A stretch of DNA of 64,000 nt, from the NCBI GenBank assembly GCA_947359465.1, contig OX375879.1, positions 97,450,396-97,514,395 of the forward strand, written 5' to 3'. The notes beneath the pieces are model-generated. The model saw only the letters and a list, made by a program, of their open reading frames with translations, searched no databases and was not told the DNA's origin. This document shows positions 11,219 to 23,259 of this stretch, piece after piece. This stretch comes from Metellina segmentata (taxonomy: Eukaryota; Arthropoda; Arachnida; Araneae; Tetragnathidae). A program made the position numbers and the translations under genes. Positions within the stretch are counted from its first letter, which is position 1. Each line of letters begins with the position of its first letter.

Positions 11219-12352
11219 AGTTTATTTTATTTCTATGACAATCAATCTGATATATCGACAGATACAAGGCAGTTGTGATAAAATGCTATTTAAAGTATAA
11301 CAATATGTATGTTAGCTAAAAATCATAGTCTTCATTCTGTAGAAATATATCACGTTTATTAAGTCGTTATGCATATCTAGTAATGTTTTCCAAACACTTA
11401 CTGCAAATTAATCTGGACTCATTAAGAGGATTAAGTAAAAGGACTCATTCTGAAACCTAATGTTTTTTTCATTTGGGCTAAGTAAGATTCACAAACAAGC
11501 CGAGTGATTAGATTAAAAACACTTTTGCAATGCCGATTCGACTTTTACCCAATCAATTGCCTCAAGTTCGATTCCTTACTGAGTGTATTTCATTCTCTTC
11601 TGAGTCAGTAAAATTTTCCTTGCGTATGTATGCCCACATACTCGAAGCTTTATTGACGCAGCTGGGTCACATGTGGTCATCACACCATAAAACTCCAATC
11701 CAACTAATATTCAATTCATTAATCACTTCATAATCCAGTTAAAATCAAAGCGATGACAGACAATGTATAGATATAGACTACATCATCAACGCTTCATGAG
11801 AAAAAAAAGCACAAGACAAAAATATCATATATTTCTTTATAATTTTTATTTTTTTAATGTAATTATTTTTAATTATAAGTATGTCTGACGCTGACGTTCA
11901 TCGTGGTATGCAATATCTCAGAAAAGTACAGTGTAGTATTTTTTACTATTTTTCCGATATGGTTTCTTCAGTGTTATACTGGTTCAAAATATATATCACA
12001 CAGTCGCACAAGGTGTGGACAGTAGGATTTAAAATAAACAACTAGTAAATCTATACCAAGGTTCGTACTTTGGAGATTGAAGCTTTAATGACATTAACGA
12101 CCTTCTAATGACATTAATTACATTTTTTAATTTCGCATAACGGTGAATAGTTGGTTCTATAAATACATTTAAAACAAGAATTTTATAAAGATATTTTTTA
12201 ATTTGAAATACTAGCAAACAGAAATAGGTCATAACTGTAACTAACAAATTGATAATGAACAAAAAATGAATTTTAAGATGAGGATCATAGATGGTAAATA
12301 ACTATTCGAGTATTTGCGAGACTTCATCTTGAAAGGCAGTATTTATGTTACA
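11219..12352. other. AT-rich DNA with no recognised feature
   Basis: Short chance open frames occur at 11530-11733 and 12029-12262. Neither shows a motif. I saw no repeat in this stretch. Confidence 0.5.
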
Positions 12353-12369
12353 CCCCCCCCCCCCCCCCC
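12353..12369. repeat. Poly-C tract (17 bp)
   Basis: An uninterrupted C run follows TTATGTTACA. Similar shorter C or G runs occur at about 7060, 21711, 23605, 28197 and 39427. Confidence 0.95.
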
Positions 12370-13378
12370 AATCTGATCACATTTAATTATTCAGAAATAA
12401 ATTGAGATTTCTGTAACCTTGAATTGAAGTAGAATTCGAATGGAACTGGGGTTGCATTAATGCATACCATCCCAAAGAAATTTAATAAATACTCTATACA
12501 ACCAATATAATCCTTTATTTAGCATAGTTATGCTCAATGCAGGATTTCAAAGCCATTAAATCTACGTTATCACATGAAGAAATATTACGCGAAAACGAAT
12601 TCGAGGTGGACATATAATTGATTGAGAAGGATTGTGTGTTTGAATAAATAAAAAAACAAACCACATACAAGGTGTTTTCTATTTTGTCAGATATTTTATA
12701 CACCACTGTTGCCGGAATCTTTCGGGGATATATATACAGTTTGATCGATCAATCTGAACTTCCAGTATCGGTTCCGTTGTCACTTCGCTTTTTGCCCACT
12801 TCTCTTGGGGAGGCATCTGTACAAGAAATGATGACAAGTTTCTTTTGATCGAAATGCTGTTACGACTTTCACTTTTTTTTTCTTCCTTTTCTTTCGCCTA
12901 CCCGACGAAAAAAAAATGGGCGTTGAGAAATATTTAAGAGAATGTCTTTATCTCTAGCAAGCTTTGAATTATTTTTGTTCACTTGGAATAAGTTTCAGGG
13001 ATTGAATTTGAATCGATTGTTTGCATTTAAATTGTCTTTTACAACTAATCGTACTATTTTCACTGTCCTTACATCATTTGTTTCAATGTTTTTTTATTGT
13101 CTAGTAATAGCTACTGATTATTAGGCGTGATTATTATCTTATAAATATTTAATCTTGTATAGTTAGTTCATACAGTTTTTTAAAAGCTATTTTCAATGAG
13201 TATGTAATGGAAATGTATGCTTGGTCAGATTGTACAGAAAAAAGATAAAGCCAGTTACTTTATAAAACAAATTGTGCAATATTTCAGATGCTACAAAAAA
13301 ATTTGTGACACTTGTACCACTGCTAACTGGACTGACGAAAACTAGTAAAATTTGAATTTCTACCAATTTTTCCCAGTG
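12370..13378. other. AT-rich DNA with no recognised feature
   Basis: Short open frames at 12515-12706, 12942-13124 and 13193-13426 have no recognisable motif and AT-driven composition. I see no repeats here. Confidence 0.5.
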
Positions 13379-13386
13379 TATTAACC

Positions 13387-13965
13387 CAGGGCTCAAAATA
13401 CCCGGGTGCACAGGTGCACTGTGCACCTGAAAATAAAATTGTGCACCTCATTTTTTCCCTCTAGGTGCACGCAGTGCACCTATCGTTAAAAAAATCGGGG
13501 AAAACGTATTTTATGTTATTTTGATGCCTGAACAAAATATTAGTATCGACCTCTCTCGCTCTAAAGGAGCGTAATTAAAATTCTTTAATACACACTAAGC
13601 AAAAACTTTAATCCAGAAAATGCTATGTTGCAATGAAGGAAAAATAAAAAGAAGGATGGACACTAAATCTTATGGGTGAAGATCTGCCATAAACATTGAC
13701 GTTTCTGAGTGCCTACCAATGTCTGATGATGACTGAATACTTATAAGTAGTAATTTCGCAGATAAAAAAAAAAGTTTAAATATTTTTATTTACTATCTAC
13801 TAGTAACATATCCAAACGTACACAACTAATAAAGTAGTTTACATTACATCAATGGTCTTGTATTACGTTTTTTTAAATATGCGCCTAAAATATAATCTGT
13901 GCACCTAACTTAAAAACTTAGGTGCACCTTGTGCACCTGTATTAAAAAATCTATTTCGAGGCCTG
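13387..13965. mobile_element. hAT MITE, longer relative of the 11057 element (579 bp)
   Basis: It has the same ends (CAGGGCTC at left, GAGGCCTG at right) and an 8-bp target duplication with one mismatch (TATTAACC at 13379, TATTAACG at 13966). About 100 bp at the left and 80 bp at the right match the short element, including the GTGCAC palindromes (nine in total). The centre, about 13500-13880, is unrelated AT-rich DNA. The short copy is probably an internal-deletion derivative of such a longer element. Confidence 0.9.
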
Positions 13966-13977
13966 TATTAACGTTAA

Positions 13978-14182
13978 TCCTAAAAGTAGTTCCGACGAGA
14001 TATCTCGTCCATCAATATTTGAAGCATTTTACTAATTACGAGATGATGTCATTTTTTTATGATGACAAGATCAAGATCTGGGCAGTTTTTTTCTAATGAC
14101 GAGGTATAACGTCCATAAAGATGTGGTCAGTTTTGCTACTGATGACACTCATGGTACATCGTCATGAGAACTACCGGGAGAG
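13978..14182. mobile_element. piggyBac-like MITE with TTAA duplications
   Basis: The element is flanked by TTAA at 13974-13977 and 14183-14186. The left arm TCCTAAAAGTAGTTCCGACG continues into the ACGAGATATCTCGT palindrome. The right arm read inward is CTCTCCCGGTAGTTCTCATG. The interior has GATCTGGGCAG and CTAATGACGAGG, shared with copies at 6886 and 38000. It starts eight bases from the end of the hAT MITE. Confidence 0.72.
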
Positions 14183-14186
14183 TTAA

Positions 14187-15189
14187 ATTCCTACAGTCAA
14201 AATTTATTTGTCAATAATAAGCATCACATATGTATTATAAATGCTGACCTACTCAATGCACCAACATTAGTTGTATTTAAATTATTATAATTCGTGTAAA
14301 AGTGGAGCAATGACTTCGGTCATTAACTTCTTCGTTTTCCTGTTCCATCATTCGTGTTCTGATTGTTGTAATTTGTACTGTTTTTGTGTCTCCGTTAATT
14401 ACTGCTTTGTCCTGTCACTGAAAACAAAAAAAGTGGGATTCGTGTAAATCTATCTTCACTGGGATGTTGTTTTTAACGCACGGCTAAAACTGGATTGAGA
14501 TGACAGACATCTAGCGGGGCTGTCTGTATTTTTGACAGGTCTGGCGTGTGTGGGTGCTGTGTTACGGGTTGTTGCTACTAAGATGCTTGCTTGGTGCGCT
14601 GTTCACTAACCCTCGTTGAAAGTGAATTAGTAGAAGTAAAATGCAACGAGTTATATTTTGAAAATTTCCTTCTGCTGTCCCGAAAATGTGTACATTTTGA
14701 CAATCTTTCCCAAAAAGTCCTCAGCGTTTGCAACATTTCGCTTTATGAGATCAAGTTAGTATACGTTTCATTTAAAAGAAACAAATTGTATAAACGATTG
14801 GTTCAAAATAATGAAATAATATTTTAAGGATTTGGAAATTGCAAAAATAACCGTACAGAACATTTATATGATACAAATGTTTTTTGGTTCAACCTTTTTG
14901 AGTTGCAAAATGAACTAGAATAACAAACCGGGATGTGAGCCCGGGTCCTACTGGCTGACAAACTCTATGAGATCTATACCAGTAAAAAGTCTCCTTAACA
15001 ACTACAAGAATATGTTAGTAATTATCATAGCAACAAAACATTTTACTACTATGACCATCTAAAAAACTATTACTACTGCACAACTGTCTTTTGAAATTAG
15101 GATATGAATATACTGTGGTGTCCCATTAAGGATATGTTTGTTACTAGTTTAAGAACTTGGTAATTATTACATTTAAGGTAAGTGTGGTA
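14187..15189. other. AT-rich DNA with no recognised feature
   Basis: The 78-codon frame at 14591-14827 has no recognised motif. A weak tRNA-like fragment (GTGAGCCCGGGTCCTAC) near 14936 is too short to call. Confidence 0.4.
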
Positions 15190-15455
15190 TGTATTTTAAT
15201 TAACGTCACACTGGAGCTAATACATTTAACTAAAGCTTACATAATTAGCGAACTTCAAGAAAATAGTTGGGAGGTAGCAAATTATTTTCGCATGGGAGTT
15301 ATACAAAGGGCTATTGGTGGCAGTCCGGTATCAATCTCAAAGGGAAAGGTTCGAGTTCAACGTCTCATAATTTTGAACCACGGTCAGATGACGTGGTCAG
15401 AACCTGAGCCGTCAGTCCACTCTCCAAACTTTCCAACACCACATTTGAAGACAAG
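15190..15455 (-). mobile_element. Diverged, interrupted SINE of the ATTACC-related group
   Basis: On the minus strand it matches SINE 3' blocks: TTTTGAACCACGGTCAGATG, GGGCTATTGG and ATTAACGTCACACTGGAGC. About 100 bp of unrelated DNA splits the last block from the rest. The 117-codon plus-strand frame at 15157-15510 runs through it and is a by-product. Confidence 0.7.
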
Positions 15456-15459
15456 ACAG

Positions 15460-16559
15460 ATTAAAATGGCACGAACCTCCACGTATACAACGGTCTTTCG
15501 TTGGACCTAGTTTCATACTCACAAACCCATAGATTTCTTATCCGCTACTACAGCTGCACATTGAATGTTCAACAAAGGTTGCACAGAAATTATCCCAACA
15601 TATCAGTGCCATAATCAGTTACATACGGCTTAAAAGATAAGGCTTACAAATGTGACACTATAAAGTTTAATCTTAAGGAACTCTTTAAAGGAATCCCAAA
15701 GCGATATCCTCCCTGAAAGCAAATGAGTATTCGTTTATCATTTCCATGTGGGGTTGATATTTAATATGCGTTTTGAAAAAATATAAATTTAATTTGAAAA
15801 TTTATTTTGTTCAGTGGCAGTTAAATGACATTAAAACATCATTTTCGTATTTTAGTAATTTTTCATCGTTTGCACAACTGGGCATATACATATTATGAAT
15901 AGCCCAACACTTTTATTAGATTATTTAATTAACAGAGTTTGGAGATAATCATAAACAAGAAGGATCTAATTTCAAACTTCAAACTAAAGACAAATATTTG
16001 ATAATGAAACAAAGATTCTACCAGAACAAATGCTTCTTAAAATTAAATTATGTTGTACTAGGATAAAAAAAGATATTAGCATAAGTAAATTGAAAATATG
16101 GATTGAATCTGAAGTGAAACTTTATATGTAGAATTTAAAAAATCTCAGAAATACCAATATTCAAAGAGCCTAGAGGTTTTAACAGTAATAGATAGACCTA
16201 AGATTTGTGTTCCCACAGAGTGGCACTATTCATCATTTTCAGAGAAGTCTTACATGCTGTTTAAAATATTTTTTAAAACTTATCTGTTGCTTTGAATTTT
16301 GTGATCACTAAAAATGTTCCTTATGGTTTTTTTTCTGAAATATTATTAAAATTAACAATGAAAAATTATTAAAATTAACTATAACCCCCCCCACACACAC
16401 ACACACCGATAATTTTGCTGTTACTGATTCCATTTGCCTAGGTGGATTAGAATAAGATTGGACTAGGTTATATCTTATAACCAAGAACGAGTCCTAAAGA
16501 CTTATACAAATCATACAGCGACAAACTTCTGACCATCCAGAAGCTGACGTTCAGAATCA
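15460..16559. other. AT-rich DNA with no recognised feature
   Basis: Only a short C/CA tract near 16385-16406 stands out. No gene or mobile element is seen. Confidence 0.5.
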
Positions 16560-16970
16560 ATACATTTTAAAACATAGAAAGTTGCTGGGGTTGTGGAGCA
16601 TGTACAAGTTTGATAGTTCGAACACCACTTACACACAAGTCGTGTACCTAGTGCCCCCGCTTCTAACCTTGCCAGAGAAGTCTCTAACGCAGTCTTGAGC
16701 CCTTTAAAAGCAATGGCAGTTCATGGTAATTTATAAGGTATGGTGGATCAGGTTGGAAGTTCAAGACAGGTTCCAATGTCTTTAGGTAAGATGAACCTCC
16801 TACTGTACTACTATATATATTTTGTATTGCAGTATACCACCAACTCAATGTTTTTAGCTTCGACAGCTGCTTCGAGGCATCTTGTCATCGACTCTTCAAA
16901 TCTGAGTGACCACATGAGCTGCCTTGTGTTGGTTGTGTTTTAACTAACTAACTAACACCAACACACAATC
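16560..16970. other. Possible retroposed element with (AACT)n tail
   Basis: A sequence of moderate GC ends in TTTTAACTAACTAACTAAC near 16939-16955. Such a simple tail often closes SINEs or LINE fragments. I could not find a head, an A or B box, or a second copy, so this stays tentative. Confidence 0.25.
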
Positions 16971-17439
16971 CCGTGCCTAGTGTCGTGAGACACTGTACCA
17001 GTTTAAATAAGTGTGGTTGGATGAGTAGAGCATGCCACCAAAGTGACATGTCTACCCAGAATGTTAGAGAACATTACAATTATACATCCTTACATCTATA
17101 CAGTATATACATTAAATCATTATACTAGGTTACATTATAAATATATATATACATCATGCAAGGTGAGAAAAAAGTTCGTTCCACTTAAAATTTCTCACGC
17201 TAATTTTTAAGTCTCAGACCATTTAAATCATTGTAATTTGTACACCTCCGTATTATGCAGTGGTACTTAGGATTTTTCTCACATTCGATGTCAAAGTAAG
17301 GCACTCCGTAAGAGTGTGATACGTCCTTAACTTTCTAAGTTTACATTGAATAACATTAATTCGTTACCTTATAAGGTGAGCATGTTTCTATTTTCCAGCC
17401 AAATGGTATTTCAAACCCTATACTTCACTCAAATTCGAA

Positions 17440-18690
17440 ATATTTCCAAAAACTTTTCTCCGATTCGCTGGACACCGGCATCGGTAGCAAACGGTCGGAC
17501 CCTAATTTCCCCCAGATCCCTCGAACCACATCATCAACAACCGACTCTCCAAAAGGGGTCGAAGGCACTGGTCAAGCCGGGACAATTAAAGTCAGCTGTT
17601 TAGTCCACTAAACAGCTCTCAAAAACGACACGGCTCCCCAAACCATAAACTCGCCCTCTCAGCAGCACACCCATGCGATCGAGGAGGAACTGAAACAACA
17701 AAACCAGAAATAAAAGGGAGCGAAGAACAAAAAAAAAATGGAACGGCAGGGGGAGGGAGGAGAGAAATCTGGAAACTTTCGGAAACACGAGAGAGAGCGG
17801 GGGTGGCGGAGAGAGAGAACGAGGGACGGAGGGGAGGATTAGATCTATCCATCACCCCAACCCGTGTGGGAAAAGGGAAGGCTTTGAGGCTCGGATCTGA
17901 GGACGGAGAGGGGGGGACGGCAGCAGATATGGGGCCGCCCAAACGACGCTCGGCCGCCCCAGATAAGCCCCTCCGTCTGCTAGTGATTGGAGCCCCGGGT
18001 TTCGGTATTGGAAAACGATTCTGCTCCTCAACTTCTTCGTTCCCTTTAATGCTGCCAACCGTCATCGCTACCCCAGGAAATAGGATGGTGGCATCATGTG
18101 CCGCTGGGGGGACAGCCCCTCCCCCCCTCCAATGGTCGAGACGTGTCTCTAGTATGCCATGGAAGTCTTTTTCCTCCTCCTACTACTCCTTTCCAGAAAA
18201 ATCATTTCTCTTCTTCCTCCTCTGGCTTCTTTCTCTCTTGTTGTTCATCTCTTCGTTCCTTACCTCTGCCTTTCCTGTTAGTTCTACCGTTGTCGTTTTT
18301 GTTGTTGTACGTATATGTATTCTCTTTCTTTTCCTCCTTCTCGTAGTCTCGCCTTGTTTGTTTGCAGTGTAGGGTTTTTTCCTTGTGGGGGTTTTCTTTT
18401 CTCTTGTCCATGTTTATTCTGTCGGTGCTTGCTGCTTTGTTTCCTCGGGCCTGCCCCTCTCCTCCTTGCCTTTTTTTCCCCCTCCTGTGTCGCATTTTTG
18501 TCACATCCGGCGTTTTTCCGGAATGTGTGTTTGTGTGTGAGTGAAGGATTATTCCCTCTCCCGCCTCTCTCTCCCCCTCTCTACCTTTTGATCACCTTTG
18601 TTTAACTCTCTCTGTTCTGTGTCACGGGGAGAGGGGGGGGTGCCCGTGTTGTTGCTGGAGAGGAGATGGGCCCTCGTTACGCGGCTTTGT
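17440..18690. other. GC-rich island with a purine/pyrimidine strand switch
   Basis: About 17700-17960 is strongly purine-rich (GGGGGAGGGAGGAGAGAAA) and about 18120-18600 is strongly pyrimidine-rich (TTTTTCCTCCTCCTACTACT). A CpG-rich centre lies near 17930-18000. Several long overlapping frames on both strands (up to 189 codons) arise from this bias. Their products are Arg/Gly/Glu- or Ser/Leu/Phe-rich without domains. It is a candidate CpG-island-like regulatory segment. Confidence 0.4.
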
Positions 18691-18724
18691 TTTTTGCCTA
18701 TTACATGGGATCACGGCGGGTTAA

Positions 18725-18957
18725 AGTAACAGTGGTGTAAGTCACTTATTCGGAAAAAAAAAAGAGAGATCTTCCACTGCCATCAATTGGCCGTTGACAA
18801 AAGATCTGACTCACTTCACGTTTTTAGTTAACAGATTGACTTATCTAGATCTGGTTTCTGCGTCTAACTAATTATATTTAGTTAAAATGTGGTTATATTA
18901 TAACTGGTTTCTGTGTATGTCTAATTTTTGAGAAAGGTGACTTACACCACTGTAACT
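18725..18957. mobile_element. Small MITE-like element with inverted ends (233 bp)
   Basis: The left end AGTAACAGTGGTGTAAGTCAC and the inverted right end AGTTACAGTGGTGTAAGTCAC differ at one base. TTAA lies next to both ends (18721-18724 and 18958-18961). The inner DNA is AT-rich with no open frame. The class is uncertain: TTAA suits a piggyBac-like element, but the CAGTGGTG core with adjacent TA could also be Tc1/mariner. Confidence 0.75.
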
Positions 18958-19026
18958 TTAAGCCGTCCAGTTGATGGGAAGAAACAGCCCGGGTTCTTGT
19001 CTTTCGAGTACAGTTAACTGGATGGT

Positions 19027-19650
19027 ACGAAAATAAACGTGCGCTTGTTAAAAGTTAACATAAAGGGTTGCAAGTGTTTTCACTTTAAATCATGAACGAA
19101 AATTCGATTAAAATAAATTAGCAGGCGCCCCCGCATATAATCTGTAAAAAACCTTACTATCTCCTTACATTAATTGATAGAAAAGTGTCGCTACCCATTC
19201 TTCATATCGTATTTAAATTCATTTTCAGTTACATAGCACATTTAAACATTTCGCCCAGCTCCAAATCAAATAAAATTATCCAAAAATATGTAACAGCATT
19301 ACGAGTAGAGTTAACATGTTGTGTCGTTTATAGTACAATAATAACGTATGCTTGTTTTTATAAGTTAACACATCGAGTTGGGAATGTTTTCAATTCAAAA
19401 TCATGATCAGAAATCTTCAATTAAAATAAACTATCAGATAACCCCGTGTAGAATCTCTTAGGACTTTCTTGATTACTTAAGTCTATTAATAGCAAAATGT
19501 CGTTACCCTCATTTCATTCCTATTTAAAATAATTTACATTGAATTAGCATGATATTAGCATTTTATACCTCCTAATTAAATAAAATTTTCCTAAAAGATT
19601 TGACAATATACCGAATAATTTTTACTGGTGATGATTCATTCTAATGAAAT
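19027..19650. repeat. Diverged tandem duplication, ~307-bp period
   Basis: 19027-19333 and 19334-19650 align along most of their length. Shared blocks include CTTGTT..AAGTTAACA, GTTTTCA.TT.AAATCATGA, ATTAAAATAAA.TA.CAG, AGTGTCG/ATGTCGTTACCC and CAAATAAAATT. Many substitutions show it is old. The 73-codon frame at 19185-19406 crosses both units and is unlikely to be real. Confidence 0.75.
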
Positions 19651-19867
19651 ATATCGCTACACGAATTTGTAGCTTGTTGAAAATCCGAATGCGAAATGAT
19701 GTCTTACGCTACAGAAACAATTTGATAGACTGACCTCAACAGTGACCTCTTTTGGATCCCATATTTACATTTTGGTCAGATATTTTCGATACACATTGTG
19801 TCGTGTTTATATTGTTAATATCTTCGGTGTGAATATTTACTATTTACGTAAAATTCATTTACCAATA

Positions 19868-20436
19868 CACTACCCTACAATAATGGATCAGACATCAAGA
19901 TGCGATGGCATAAGGGAAAGAATACATGCTTTAAATAGGGGGTTGGTCCCCCACATGCTGCAATTAATCTAGACCCTTCTGGGTATACTTTCAATAAGGT
20001 TATGATACACAGCTATGAGTATTTTTGTCCATTCCTGCTGCAAGAATGGCGCCAGCTCAGCTGTACATTTCGGACGTGGTTCCATGGTCCGTAAGCGTCG
20101 CTATAACTCGTCCCACAAATATTCTAGGGGGTTTAGATCGGGACTCTTGAGCAGGCCAGGGAAGACGTTTTACATCCATATCTTGATACCACTGCTTGAC
20201 AGAGGCTACAACGTGACATGAAGCGTTGTCGTCCTGGAAGTAACATTCGTCCATTCCATAAAATTGCCAGAGTGTAGGAAGAACCTGATTGTCCAAAATG
20301 TTTATGCAGGCGTCGGAGTTCAATTGACCAGGAACAACATGCAAAGGTCCCAGGCCATACCACAAAAACACTCCCAAATAAGTAGTCATATTTTATTCAA
20401 ATCCGCTGGAGTCCGGTCCATTATTGTAGGGTTGTG
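19868..20436 (-). mobile_element. Deleted Tc1-like element, copy 1 (569 bp)
   Basis: TA duplications (19866-19867, 20437-20438) flank inverted ends CACTACCCTACAATAATGGA and CACAACCCTACAATAATGGA. On the minus strand only the C-terminal half of a Tc1 transposase remains. It begins just after the first inverted repeat near the LGVFLWYGLGPL segment and runs through a FQDDNASCH motif. The N-terminal DNA-binding part and the first catalytic Asp are missing. Length and deletion point match the copy at 30771. Confidence 0.93.
19950..20389 (-). pseudogene. Tc1 transposase fragment with frameshift
   Basis: The reading frame starting at 20389 carries MTTYLGVFLWYGLGPLHV, the second catalytic Asp in FQDDNASCH, and WPAQ. 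One extra A (CAAGAG against CAGAG in the sister copy) near 20145 then shifts the frame and hides the region around the third catalytic residue. Downstream sequence still matches the sister C-terminus in another frame. It would be inactive even if expressed, since the first Asp and the DNA-binding domains are absent. Confidence 0.88.
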
Positions 20437-20438
20437 TA

Positions 20439-20924
20439 TTTATATACTATAATATTTTTTTCATTTCCATCAAAGCTTTGTCTCGTGTAAGATGCTACAT
20501 GTATAATCTCATGTCAAGCGAGGAGAATTTGTATTCCTTATTTTATTTCTTTCGTAGGATGTTTAGAGTTTTAAGTAGGAATGAAACAAATTCCAGGCAC
20601 TTGGATTTACGTCATTCTCCATATGGCTTTCGAGTACTTAGAAAAATTCTTAAATGCTTTGCACATCTCCAAGTGTTGAGTCGTCAATGGTTGCCTACTA
20701 TTAAATAAAAAGTAGAAAGTATTTCAATGAAATAAGTGAACACACTGTCATGCCCAGTCAGGACACGAAATTCAACAACTGATGCTTTCCTTGGGCAGTC
20801 TTGGATGATGTCATATAAGGAAAGAGGACATTCCCAAGAGTTGACCTTGGCTTCATCGACAAGTCTCGTTTAGGTGGTGTTTAAACAATTATTTTATCCA
20901 AAATTTTGAGAGAGTAAAGTCTCA
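20439..20924. other. AT-rich DNA with no recognised feature
   Basis: A 76-codon frame at 20478-20708 shows no motif. No repeat was found. Confidence 0.45.
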
Positions 20925-21080
20925 GGTGGTTGCCTCGTCATCTGACCGTGGTCCAAAATTAAGTGGCGTTGGTCGGATCTTTCTCTTCGGGGGTTGATCC
21001 CGGATCGCCATCAATAGCCCGTTGTGCTGCCCCTGTGTCTGCCCAAGTGCCCGTTGAGCTGCTCCAGTTGGGACGTTTAA
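20925..21080 (+). mobile_element. 5'-truncated SINE, variant subfamily
   Basis: It carries CTCGTCATCTGACCGTGGT, GATCCCGGATCGCC and CAATAGCCCGTTGTG but ends in GAGCTGCTCCAGTTGGGAC instead of TAGTACGACGTTAAC. The copy at 31702 also ends in a CTGCTCCAGT block. This points to a second 3' subfamily. Confidence 0.7.
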
Positions 21081-21414
21081 ATAGATATACCATTAATCAA
21101 ATACTAAGTTTCAAAAGGATATATGAAACCTTGGATATATAAGGTATTGTTAAACCCTCTGAAGAAGGTTTAACAGCTTTTAGGTGATCTAGGTTCCTTT
21201 TTTAGGCCAGATAATACAATATCTCACTTCCAGGTACGTCACAATGAGCCGGGACCCACTGAAGCAGCAACACATAGGTTAGCTTATCAAGGAGGTTTCA
21301 CGTATTGCGCATGTTACTGACTACACAATGAATTAAATATTTCCAGTAATCAAAAATTCAAATAGAATTTATCTCCATCAAAAGTACAAACCCACCATTC
21401 TTTTCATTGTGATT

Positions 21415-21925
<511 letters not shown>

Positions 21926-22179
21926 TTTAAGTACCGCAGCGTAAGGGTGAACATTTAGTTTGTCTCTCAACAGTTATTTATTTTAACCAGAGTACTAATT
22001 AGATTGGTACCTAAAGCTTAAATTTGATTCAGAATCACTACTAACATCCATGCCTGGGTTGGGATTCATGGCGCAAGGACCATAAAACCCAAGGCCAAGC
22101 CTAACTTCACTAGACGGAAAACGTCGAGGAACAAGTTTTTGCTGCTCAGAAGAGAAAATACGCACAAGCTAAGCTAGAG

Positions 22180-22256
22180 GAATCGAACCTATACCACATG
22201 CTACAACTCGCAGATTGCTAGCACGGTGGACAAATCCACTAAGCAACGGTGGCCCC
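22180..22256 (-). mobile_element. tRNA-like SINE head fragment
   Basis: Read on the minus strand the segment begins GGGGCCACCGTTGCTTAGTGG, has a GCGAGTTGTAGC arm and ends in GGTTCGATTCC, a B box. No body of a known family follows clearly. A related head lies at 27706. Confidence 0.5.
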
Positions 22257-22259
22257 ATA

Positions 22260-23259
22260 CTTAGTCCAGGATTCGAATTCGAAGCTTGTTGAGCTGAGGT
22301 CTAACCATATGCCTAGCTGGCCCAAAGATTTAAATCCTGATTATGAAAGACTGGAAAAACTGACGTTATAGCTTTTTGATACAAACTATTCCAACCTCAT
22401 GTTTTGCTCATATCTCACCGGAATAACCTTAACCAATTCATTATAATTTTTACTCTAATTAGTTATTTTGTGACTTAGTAACATTAAACAGACCCCCAAC
22501 AGTGAGATGGAGCAACAAGTGTTTTACATTTTACTTTTGGGATTATAATTCTGATTTTTACGGAGCAGCACTGATGTATTTCTACAATAAAATACCGTAT
22601 GTTACTACAATAAATAAAAGGTTTTCGGATATCTTTCTTCCTATTTTTATGGAGAGCCAATTTTCTGATAGTTGCAAGTATGGTAGAATACAGAATCGAA
22701 ACAAACTACACTTTAACATGAAAACAAAACAGTTACAGTAATTACTCCAATTAAATCTATAAATAGAGTTTTCTATTAAAATGTATCATTATCTGTGCAT
22801 ATGGTTACTTCATATTGTCAGGTTTGGTTAGGATAACAGTATTAAAATTTGGTGGAATGAAAAATATATGTTTCTAAATGGATCTAGTTAAAAAAAATTG
22901 AGAAAAATAAAATATGAAGTACACAGAATCAAGGCACACTTGCACTTGAACTCGAAAATAAAAAAAGCTCCGTAATTATATTAATTAAAACTATTCGTGA
23001 CTTCAAGGTAAAAAGAGAATTCAAGTAAAAGTACATTAAAAGAACATGGTAAAATTGTACACCTTTCAATTAAACTCCAGATTAAAAATAAAGACGCCAC
23101 TGTTAAACAGGAAAAGCACTTTCATTCGGATAAACGCAAAACGCATCATAAAAAATCCGCGCAAATTGTATCATCTAGTTGAAGTACTTTTTAATCTCCT
23201 ATTCCTAATATCACCTGACGAGCTTCATATCATAAATAATTGTGGTTAATTTTAATTCG
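22260..23259. other. AT-rich DNA with no recognised feature
   Basis: Two short frames (22502-22741 and 23046-23249) are Lys/Asn/Tyr/Phe-rich as expected by chance in AT-rich DNA. Confidence 0.5.

Noticed and set aside
15157..15510. 117-codon plus frame as a gene
   Set aside because: Its second half is antisense translation of a diverged SINE; the first half has no motif.
17619..18605. Cluster of long overlapping open frames on both strands (up to 189 codons)
   Set aside because: They result from purine- and pyrimidine-biased sequence. The products are low complexity, overlap in several frames and have no domain or splice-site support.
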